Below, piece after piece: positions 1-9,800 of a stretch of DNA of 39,069 nucleotides. The DNA comes from a virus. A model generated the notes under the pieces. The model was not told the origin of the DNA and made no database searches. It saw nothing but the letters and a program-made list of their open reading frames with translations. Location of the stretch: positions 1 to 39,069 of IMG/VR virus record IMGVR_UViG_3300049893_001841; one strand, given 5' to 3'. The number at the start of each line of letters is the position of its first letter. Position 1 is the stretch's first letter. The translations under genes and the position numbers were made by a program.

Positions 1-29
1 AGCCAGACCAATAAAGCAAGCCGCTTCAT
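1..29 (-). CDS. 5' end of a LamG-type secreted adhesin gene (cut by window edge)
   Basis: Only nine full codons are visible (MKRLALLVW). They match the first nine codons of the 654-residue secreted LamG-like protein at 36800-38764 exactly, at both DNA and protein level. The start overlaps the stop of the upstream gene as ATGA, the same junction as in the right-hand copy. Most likely this is the same gene seen again because the genome is circular; a paralogue is possible. Confidence 0.6.
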
Positions 30-103
30 TCTGCATCTTCCTCTTTCGTGAACCTGAAAACGTTGTTTGTTGCATCAAACCAAACGGTGACAATAAAATT
101 TGT
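1..103. repeat. 103-bp exact direct repeat, left copy
   Basis: Identical base for base to 38736-38838; the first mismatch is at 104 versus 38839. It covers the first codons of a gene beginning MKRLALLVW and the 3' end of a short gene whose product ends in TKEEDAE. Beyond it the two copies diverge. It may extend further left, but the window ends there. It either marks closure of a circular genome with two alternative upstream sequences, or a duplicated tail-tip module. Confidence 0.95.
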
Positions 104-316
104 TCCATTTGCCACCGCTGTAAGGGTCAAATTAGTAGCCGAGCCACCGCCGCCAGCAGAAGAAACACCCGCATCCACCAACAACCCCGCGTTACCAATC
201 TTCACCAGATTACCCGCCACGCCGGGCTTCATCTGTACGCCCTCTTCTGCCGGCAACAACGTGCAAGAACTCACCGCCGCACAAAACACCAAAAACCCGA
301 TCCATTTTATATTCAT
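26..316 (-). CDS. small putative lipoprotein, tail-tip cassette (variant A)
   Basis: A 96-residue protein with an N-terminal hydrophobic stretch followed by a lipobox-like AVSSC (Cys about residue 18), suggesting an exported lipoprotein. A Gly/Ser-rich middle leads to a C-terminal 28-residue segment (ANGTNFIV through TKEEDAE) that is identical in the short protein at 38761-38985, while the N-terminal parts of the two differ. A GGAG sits 7-8 bases before the ATG. It is coupled to the downstream adhesin start by an ATGA overlap. I know of no family; the context suggests a virion-tip or lysis-stage accessory protein. Shared C-terminus with swapped N-terminus suggests modular exchange. Confidence 0.7.
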   Translation of the reverse strand: MNIKWIGFLVFCAAVSSCTLLPAEEGVQMKPGVAGNLVKIGNAGLLVDAGVSSAGGGGSATNLTLTAVANGTNFIVTVWFDATNNVFRFTKEEDAE

Positions 317-320
317 AACG

Positions 321-812
321 TTACTCCGTGATAAATGAAATCGTTGACGTGCCCGACGCCGGAGCGAAAAAATAATCCGCCGAGGTTTTTTCCACGGAAA
401 ACGTGCGCTTCACTGTCCACGGACAATTCGTTGTTGCCGCCGCATTACGGTTGTAATGCACTTCCGCGCCGGAATTCACGCAAACCGTAATCCCGTTGGG
501 ATAGCGGAACGTGCCGCAATTCAGCCAAGTAATCCCATCGCTACCCGTGAAAACAAAGGCACTTGCCGGCATATTCGTTGAGGTTCCAGGCGTAACCGCC
601 ATGAAAACCTTTGAATTCGTGTTCGCATAATAAGAACCCGCCGTCACAGCGATTCTATTTGTCCACGCCACCGCATTCGTTGCCGCCACATCACGCGACG
701 GAATACACCGCGTCGAATTCGTAATTGTCATTGTCCACTGCTCACCAGCCACAGAACCAACAACCAAGAACCAAGAACCAAGAACCAACAACCAAACCGC
801 CAACTTTTTCAT
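321..812 (-). CDS. secreted tail-region protein with repeat-derived signal peptide
   Basis: 163 residues with a clear Sec-type signal peptide: MKK, a hydrophobic core to about residue 20, and a likely cleavage near VAG-EQ. The mature part is rich in Thr, Asn and Ala, probably beta-structured, with no domain I recognise. The hydrophobic core is encoded by a tandem heptanucleotide repeat (GGTTCTT units, 754-796). It is the first gene after the ejection-protein gene and is preceded by a copy of the putative late promoter (848-866), leaving a leader of about 35 bases. It probably belongs to the tail-fibre or host-contact cassette. Confidence 0.65.
   Translation of the reverse strand: MKKLAVWLLVLGSWFLVVGSVAGEQWTMTITNSTRCIPSRDVAATNAVAWTNRIAVTAGSYYANTNSKVFMAVTPGTSTNMPASAFVFTGSDGITWLNCGTFRYPNGITVCVNSGAEVHYNRNAAATTNCPWTVKRTFSVEKTSADYFFAPASGTSTISFITE
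754..796 (-). repeat. heptamer repeat island (GGTTCTT) inside a coding region
   Basis: On the minus strand three GGTTCTT units are flanked by GGTTGTT units at exact 7-bp period. The island is translated as the Leu/Val/Trp-rich core of the signal peptide of the 321-812 gene. Confidence 0.9.
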
Positions 813-847
813 ACATAGACCCCCGTGTTAAACCAACATCCTGAAAG

Positions 848-866
848 CCTATATACGCAACCCGCC
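848..866 (-). promoter_or_regulatory. putative late promoter element, copy 1
   Basis: Minus strand carries GGCGGGTTGCGTATATAGG, sharing 18-19 bases with the elements at 18193-18215 and 21838-21860. It begins at the stop codon of the 3152-codon gene and points towards the secreted tail-gene block. The conserved block is contiguous rather than split into -35 and -10 boxes, and contains a TATA-like box. It fits a phage-specific promoter (late sigma or phage RNA polymerase). Function is inferred from position and conservation. Confidence 0.6.
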
Positions 867-3800
867 TAATCAGAATAATTCTTGACGGTGTTCGACACGT
901 CGCGATACGGAGCAAAATTATTTTTCATCAGTTTATGCAATAAGCCCGGCAACTCTTCAAAATTAAGCGTTGCCAACGCATACGCCGCTTGCCCGCTGTA
1001 ATTAACATCCCGCATCAGAGAGTTTAAAGGCGTTATATCTTTCCCGTACCCATCCCCACCAAATGCCGCATCCGCCGCACCCGTTAGAATTGTACCCATC
1101 AGATAAACCCCTGCATACGGGCCAACCAACATCGAAACAAGAATGTTTTTCACATCATCTTCATCGAACCCGGCACCCATTAGCGCACCCGCTAAAATCT
1201 TAAACGCGTTCAATCCCAGCGGTAAAATCACATGATTAATTAACACAACCCGTTGAAACTTTTTCAACGCCGCCGCCCGACGCTCCGGATCGCCTGAATC
1301 TTTTGCCGCCGTAAATTCACGGAGCGCATCTGTTTGAATCGCCAGATATTGCGGAGTCGGCCCCATAAACATCGCAAAACCACGCCCCCACGATCCAGCC
1401 CGTTGCCACTCCGCTCGGTTCATCATAGCCCCTGATTGTTGCGACAACTCCGAAACCTCCCAAAGCCGATCCATCGCCCATTCATGAATTTTATCCGGAG
1501 CCATCCCGCGCCGCGCCGCTTCCACCTTCATCGCCCTGTAATAGCCAGAACCAAACATAGCAACCGTCAACGCGTCGCCGTACATGGTCGGCCACATCGC
1601 CAGCTCTTTATATCGCCGCGCCACCGAATACTTATCCATCTTTGCCAGTGTCTCATTTAAAACCTGCGTATTCCCGCTTGCCCGCCGAGCTTTCGACCAG
1701 TCTGATTGCAGAATCATCTTAAATGTATTCCAACCCTCTTCCGTCTTTAAATCAGCGATATACCCCGCAATCTCCTTAAAATCTACAAAGAACCCAAATG
1801 CCGGATAAGAGGTCATTTGCTGTAACAACAAACGATAATTGAACCCCAATGCCGCATAAGTTTTTGCGTTGATAATCAGATCCACCGCCGGCTCCTTATA
1901 CTTTCCATTGTCCGGCTTCCCGCTCATCACATCCTGCAAATGCGTAATCAACCCCGACGCAAACGCCGCGCCGTGCACCACCTTTGTCTTGTGCATCACA
2001 TCCGAATCATTAAACAACACGCCCAGATCCGCATGGAGCGCGCCGAAATGCTTAAACTGCGCATTATCGCCCATCCGCTCCAACCACAAACCAATCAAAT
2101 CCGCCGACTCATCAAACGACCGAAAATTACTAACACGCCGTGTTAAACCTTTTGGCACCACCGGAGCCCGCGCCGACGCAGAATTCAGCCCACCCGCTAG
2201 ATATTGCTTCTTCACCGGCACATAGTTTGGATCTATATCCCCCGGAATCGGAAGACCCGTAATATCTTTCAGCACGTCCGAAAGCGGCCCACGACTCGCC
2301 GCATACCACGCTTTAAACGCCTTGATCACTTGGAAATCTGCATCATCCAACGCCTTATCATTCACCGCCGCCGCCGCCGCCATATACTGCCGACCCAACC
2401 GCGAACCCTCTTCCACCAATGCCGAAATCATCTGCGCCGAAGTCATCACATCCAACCCAGCCTGCTCCGCAAACGCCGCCGAAAGCTCCAACTCTGCAAT
2501 TTCCGAAGCTCTGCGCCCCTTTAACTTATCCAAATCCACCCGCATTTCACCGGCTAATGTCCGCACATCCCCCTCGAACCGCAGTACCATCTCGGCCCGC
2601 TCCCGATAATCCGCCTGCGAAAATGTCGCTACCAACTGCATCAACTGGGATTTGCTCATATCCAGCCCATCATCCGAATACTTCGCCAACTCCGGCCGCA
2701 ACCGCGTCAACTCATTCCACGCCGGCCCCGCCGCCGTCCCATACGCCTTTTCTAGCACCGACTTAAACCATGCCCGCGTTTTATCTTCTTCAATCATCCG
2801 CCGGAAATTTGCAGAACTAATCCGCTCCGAATACTCATCCACCAATTTCCGCGCCGCATCCGCCGCCGCTGGAACCCCATAACGAACCAAATCATTCAGC
2901 CGCATTTTAAGCGGAAGCCCACGCGTCAACATCTTGCGCGCACTTGCTTTAATTCCAGATCCTTCAACCGACTTATTTGGCAACGCCGCCAAAATTGTGC
3001 TTTTCCACTCCGCCGCCTTTGCCTTACGTTCCTCAACTAGCTTTTGTTGCGTCTCTAACTCCGTAAACATCGTATCGCGCAACCACTCCACCGCATCCGC
3101 AATCTCACCCAGCCGCTTGTAATTCAACCCTCCAAACCGATTCAACACCATCAACCGATCCCGTAATTCTTGTTGAGCATCCAGATTATCCACCCCGTCC
3201 AGCTTCGACAAAATCCCATCAATTTCAGAGTCAATCTCTTCCTCATTCATCGAAAGCACGGTTCGAATTTCCTTAAACATCAATTCTGAACGCGCCGAAA
3301 TCTCACGAGAATACTTGCTTTGCCGCGTCTTTATCTGCCCCTTCACCTTGTCCAATAGCGTCCACGCGTAATCAATCCACTCCTGCCGGTTCTGATCAAT
3401 CGCCGCATTAAACATCTCGCCTAAAATCTCCCCTACTTCCTTATCATACTTCGCCAGCACCTTAATCGACTCCAACCGCGCTAACCGGCTTTCCACCCGT
3501 GCCCGCGCCAGCCCAAAATTTAAATCCGGAAGCTTTTGACGAAGCAAATTCTCCACCGTCTTCATATACTCCGCCACCACCAGCGGATCTTTAAACGCAT
3601 TCGCCGCACCAGCCGGAAGCGGAGCGCCCTTCGCAATCATCGACCGCAACACGCTACTGCGAACCTCATGCAACCAATCCGCCACCTGCAAAGCGTATGA
3701 ATCCTTCTCTAGATCCAGACGCTCCACCGGAACGCTTTCAACCTTCATCCGCTCCGCATACGCCTTCTCCGTCTCACCCGCCAAGCGAGGCTTGCGCACC

Positions 3801-6800
3801 TTCTCTTCAATAATCAACTTCTTCCACAAATCCGCGATATTGATCCGGTTCTTGTCATCCAGCTCACCCGACGTAAACCCGACCGCCAGTTGCCGCGCAT
3901 ACTTCTTGCGCTCCGCCATCAACCGCGCCACCTCATCTTCCGCCCGCTGGCGAATCGCCCCGCCGCGCGCTCCCATCTCATGCGCCGCCATCATCTGCTT
4001 CGAATAATGCTGTTTAATTTCAGCCTGCCCAATTAGCTTCGCCAGATCCCCACCAAAACTCTTCTGCGCCGAAACCATCCCCGCAATTTCCTTCGCATCC
4101 TTCAGCACCTCATCCACTCGCGAACCAGAAACGCCAACCTTTGCCAACAGATCACCCACCTTGCGCTTATCCACCTTTTTGAATTCCAACAACTGCCCCG
4201 CCAACGTAATCGCCGCCGACCGCGCCGCATCCGAATGCTGTTCGATGGAAAATCTCGGCTGTCCCTGCATCACCGATTCGCGCATTGAATCTGGAATAGG
4301 AAGGTTCCAAACCTTCATTTCGTCCCAAGCCAACGCCTCACCCTGATTCGGATCTATAAGAATCGTCCCAACCTTCCCGCCCAGCTTGCCGACATACTTT
4401 TGAACCTCTTTCGGTAGGATCTGATCGTAAAAACCTTTCATCCCATCCCCGCCAACTTTAAGATCGGATCCCTCAATAAACCGTTGCCCAGTTATAGGAT
4501 TTTTTGGAGATTCAATTAATTTAATAGCGGCATCTTTTCCGATATATCCATCAAGCTCTTTTTCTGCAATGGTTTCTTTAATTACTTGTTGATCGTTTTT
4601 ATATGCAGAAAGTATCCCCATTCCTTCGCCAGCCGCTGGCCACGATGTAAACGATATGCTATCAACCTGCTTGCTCAAATCATAGCGTTCGGCCTGAACC
4701 TCTCCCGGAGTCCACGCCACGGAATCATAACCCTGCTCCGCCGCCATACGCAACACGCGCTTAAACGCCAGCATCGCCCAGCTCTTTTTAAATGGAGCAT
4801 CTGGAACACCTTCATCCGCTAGTGTATCAGCGACATCGGCAATTGCTTCCTGTTCAGTATTCCAAAACCTTGGCGTATTTGCCAGCGGCCCATTTTCGTC
4901 CGAAACATTCCACCCAATATTAACACGAACAGCCGACCATTTTGAAGTATCAGGTCTTTTAACCTTGTACCCCTTCTTCCGCCCCGCCTGATGCCAATCG
5001 CTCTGAATCTCTTCGATAAACAGGATCTTCTCACCGTTCGGCCCGATCCGATCATTCAGCCGCACATGCGCCAACACATTCGCCTCATCCCAATGGGAAG
5101 ATTTGTAATTCCGTTGCTTCAAGTCTGTAACACGAAGCTTGTCTTTCAAAAACAACTGAGCCGAAGCCATCGATTCAAAAAGGCCACCAATGCTCGATCC
5201 GGTTTTTGAAATCACTCTGAATTTTTCACCTGCCTTGGAAATAAAGTATCCTTTTGACGGATCTTCTTGTTCTGGAAGCGTCAGCAAAACCTCTCGATAA
5301 TTCTCCCCTCCCGGTAACTGATACGTTCCGAATTTTGCACCTCCGTCTACGTCAGAAATCGTTCTTCCCTCGTAAACTGTATCTTCAGTTACTCGGACAC
5401 CTTGCGTCTTGGCCGCCAGCTCGGCTTCTTCTCGAAATGTGAAAAATTCTTTTTTCTCTCCGTCGTCAAAAAACCATCCAGCTATTGGCGCAAGTTTATA
5501 ATGTGTTACCTCCTGAATTTTCGGCCCGCCATTCTCGATAAACTCCAACGCCTGCGCCTTCGTCACCTTGCCTTTGATTCCATCCAGCCAATCGTAAAAG
5601 CCTAAATCATCCAGCTCTTCCTGCTTCACGCCCGGAGCATTCTTCACCATCCCGCGCAACTGATACGCCGTAAACGTATCCTGCTTAAACGCAGACACCA
5701 CCCGCTCCAACGGAGAATAAAACCCAAGCCCAGCCACCGAAAACCGAATATCCGGATTCGTCCCGTCCCACGTCCCAGCGTTGTAGACAGATTTTATTTG
5801 GTTGGACTCGAATGCAACAACGGTTTTAATTTTCCCATCAGCACCTATCTGAATAATACCGTCATGTCCCGCACGTTCAGCTCCAGTGTCTGCCCCGCGA
5901 ACAATAGATGGGTTCTTTAGAGAAACATAAACCGGAATTATGTTTCCACCACTCTTATCAAATGTAGTTTTCCTTGCAAATATGCCAGCCTCATCTGCGC
6001 TTGGTGAAAAGTAGAAGCCATCCACTAAATTGCCGCGCTTTGTTTTTGTTCTGTCAAAAACATTAAAATTGCTTCCAGTCCCATGATAAACCACCAACGG
6101 CTTACCGTTTTCATCAACGACAGCCGACACTTGCTTTTTCCGAAGCTCGCTGATATAAGAATAGATAGCTCCGTGGTGTGCGCCTTGTGGCTCAGCCCCT
6201 TTTAGGGATGCGGCAGAGGAATTGAACGCACCTGCGGAGTCTTTTTTGTTTTCGCGCAAAACAACTTCATGCAAATACAATCTCTGAATATTCGCATCCC
6301 GCCGAACCTCCATAATCATACGGTACGAATCTTTCCCAATCAAAACTGGAGCCACCAACAAAAACGCGCGAGGTTTATTGGCTACACGCGGAAGTTCACC
6401 TAAAACGCGACTCGCTTTCAGTGCGTCTGGAACCAGATAAAAAGCCTGCGCCTTTATTGAACCGAGTCCATGGCCTATAGATGAACTGGCGCTATGCTTA
6501 TCAACGACAACCGGCCCGAGCTTATCATGCTCAATAGACGTCCCGAACCTTTCAGACCAATCGGCAGAAATCCAATTCGACAAATCCTTAAGTTTTGCAA
6601 AATGAGGCACCTCATCACCCTTCATCGAGGCAACGGGTTTCGCTTCATCAAGCCATTTTAACACCCAGGCAGACTCCCAATCACCAAACCACGTCTTGAA
6701 TTCAGACGAATCCACCGGAGGCGCAACCGAAAACCGCACATCCCCGGCACCAACCTTTCCCATTTCAGGTTTCAAGTTTCCAGTTTCAAGTTTCCGTTCC

Positions 6801-9800
6801 CCGAATTCCGACGCGTTCATCACTGCCTCTGCCTTCGTCGCAAACTCCTCATGCCCGCGCGGAACCAGCTCCCCGGACTCTTCAACAAAGAACGACGTAA
6901 ACCGCCACGGCATCGCCGGATCACGAGTATTTTTATGCACGATCTTCACATTCTGCGGATCTTCTGCACTATCGAACCGCAACACATCCGGAGCCGACTT
7001 AACCCACTCCGTCACCGCCGCTTCCCAAGCCGGATCGCCCCCCATCGCCCGCACATCCGTCGGCCCGTTGTATTCTGGGAATTTTCCCACCGAAAACCTC
7101 GGCACAAGCGCATTCATGCCCGCGTCAAATTCACTTTGGGAAATTTCCCCCGCTTCCAACCGTCGTACGAGCTCCGCTTCATGATCATAGAAACGATCCG
7201 AACTACCAGCATTTCCAGATTTCAGCTTTTCAATTTTTGCTTCGAAGTCCTGCAAATACGCCGTCAACTCATCCGCACCAAAATCAGGATCACCGTTACG
7301 CAACTCGCCCGCTAAATACGTAGCCATCTCGTCAATTGCCAACCCGCGCCCATTCGTCCCCCTAAACCGCTTTGGAACCGCCGCCATCTCATCGGTATGA
7401 GATTGACCCGGCTTTAATTTCGGCATCAGAATCCCACCATTTTGAAGCAATAGAGAAATAAATGGATCATCATTTTCCATTTGCTGAATCTGCTTTTGAA
7501 CCACCACACGTTGCTTCCACTCTTTAGAACCCTGCTCCGCCTCTTCCGTTGCTCTTGCCCGCGCCGTTCCCTGATTACTATGCTTCTTCAATGCCCCAGC
7601 ATTAAATGCCGAATTCATGATTTGCCGGGTAATTTCCAGCACCTCGCGCGCCGACATCACGCTCACCGACTCCGCCCCCAGCGACTGCACCAACCAGCCC
7701 TTTGCTTTTTCCAAAAATGTTTTATCCGCGTCTGTCACCGCCGCCTTACGCAGATCCGCCGCCAGCACCGCCAAAAACTCTTCCACCAGTCCCGCATCGG
7801 TCAACCGGCCCGCCTTATACATTTGTGCATATTGCGGAATCCGCGCCAGAATCGTCTCTTTACCGATCAATCCCAGCACCTTGCCCGTAATCTCAGGCCC
7901 GTTACGCGTCAGATCAAACCCAACATGCCCCAACACCTCATGCCGAAACTGCGCGTACGCGTCTTTATGATCCTTTAAGCGAGACTCAATCAGCACCACC
8001 GTCTTCCCCTGCACCAACGCCGCCTTTGCTCCATCCGGAGCAAACCCATACTTTGCCTTAAACGCTTCCGGAGTTTCAACCACATCCAAATCCACATCCA
8101 ACCCAGCCGCCCAACCATTAAGAGCCATTTCAACCAGCCCAAACTTCGGCCCATGAACCGGCACCACAAAATCATCCTGCCCCATCTCGGAATCCAACTT
8201 TGCATTCACCGTTTGAATTCTTTGCGCCACCCGCTCCGCCGCCAAACTCTGCACAGCTAATTCTTGTTGCGCCACCTCCACCACCGCCGACGGGTTCCGA
8301 TAACCCAGCTTATTCAAATCCGGAGCCAGCACGTCCGCCAAATCCGCCGTCTCTTCATTCTGCTTACTGCGCACCAAATCCAACACAGCCTGCGGCACAC
8401 CACCCTTAAAACCAGCTTCCTCTTCCATCTTTGCCAGATCCACCGACGCCCGCCGATAAGCCACCTCCGCCTCAAACTCATTCAGCGGCATCACCCGATC
8501 CCGCGCCGCCTGCCGAAACTCCGGAGCCGTCGCACCCTTTATAAAACCACCCAGCCGATTCCCCTTGCCAGCCTCTATTGATCCTTGAATTCCTTGAAGA
8601 GTTCCAACTGCCGGAGCACCCGAAAGCCCCACCATCCACATATATTTTACCGCATCCACCGACTCATCCACGAAATCTTGCACGTTCGAATCAAACGTTA
8701 GACCCTCCGTTTCGTAGAAATTGCGAGCCGTTTCCTTCAAAGCAAAATCAATACCAGCTTGCACCACCTCTTCACCGGTTTCCTTCACCGTACCCGCCGA
8801 CGACCGCTTGAACCACGCGCCGAGGTAATACCCCATCATCTTCACGCCGCGATCCGACCCCAGATATTGCGGCAATCCCTTCGCTGTGAAAGCTTCTAGC
8901 CCCTTCACCTGTATATACTCCGCCGCCGCATACGGCACCGCCATCACGCCCGTCCAAAGCTTCGCATCCACCGGCTTCATCCCGTGGTCATAAACCAACT
9001 TGCGCTCCATCTCGGCTTGATGATCCATCCACGTCGCGCCAACCGCTATCCCCGTACCAGCACCCGGAACCACCGCATTCCCAGCAAACGTCACCGCCGC
9101 AAGAGAAACCATATCCACGCCCATCTCCGCGCCCGACACAAAATCCTCGAATGTCAAAAGCCCCAACGTAAGCGGAAACTTATCATCCAGAGGAGCATAG
9201 TTTTCCTGCACCACCTTCGAAACCGTGTTGTACTGCTTTTCCCAATCAGACATCTGTTTACCAGCTCGATAAAAACCAATTAAATCCGATTCTGTAAAAC
9301 CAGCACCTTCCATCTTTAATCCAGCACTTTGCCCGCCCGGCAAACTCACGCTTAACTTCTGGATGTTATTCCGTTGTGCCTCCAAAAGCACCGCATCAAA
9401 CTTTTTACGCCCCTCTTCCGTAGGATTCTCAAAATACGCTTGAACCGCCGACTCATCACCAAACGCTTCATTCAACCGATTAAACGCCCCCAACGCGCTC
9501 GACGCATCCGCCGCACCAGCCGAACGCACAAAATACTTTGCATTCTCTTTACGCCTTTGCATCACCTTCGAAAACGACATTCCAAGCCGCTCATCAAACG
9601 CCTTTGCCAACTCCGGACGGCCCGCCGTCGCCACTGCCGCAAACATCCGCATTTGATCCCCCGGCAAATCTTCAATCATCGGCTCAATCCGATCCATCGC
9701 CGCTTGCGGATCTTTGTAGAAAATACTCAACGTCGCCGCCCGCCGTGCCTGCTCATTCATTTGCGTCCAATAGGCATCGCGCACCATTTTCGGAGAATTC

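Noticed and set aside
754-796. Heptamer islands as CRISPR-like or insertion-sequence ends
   Set aside because: No terminal inverted repeats, no transposase, and unit words differ between islands.
848-866. Reading the 18-bp element as a sigma54 promoter (TGGC...TTGC)
   Set aside because: The GG and GC boxes are 3 bases apart instead of the required 7, and copy 1 lacks the TG before GGC.
8984-9283. Small plus-strand basic ORFs in the 3152-codon gene
   Set aside because: Antisense shadows without start signals.
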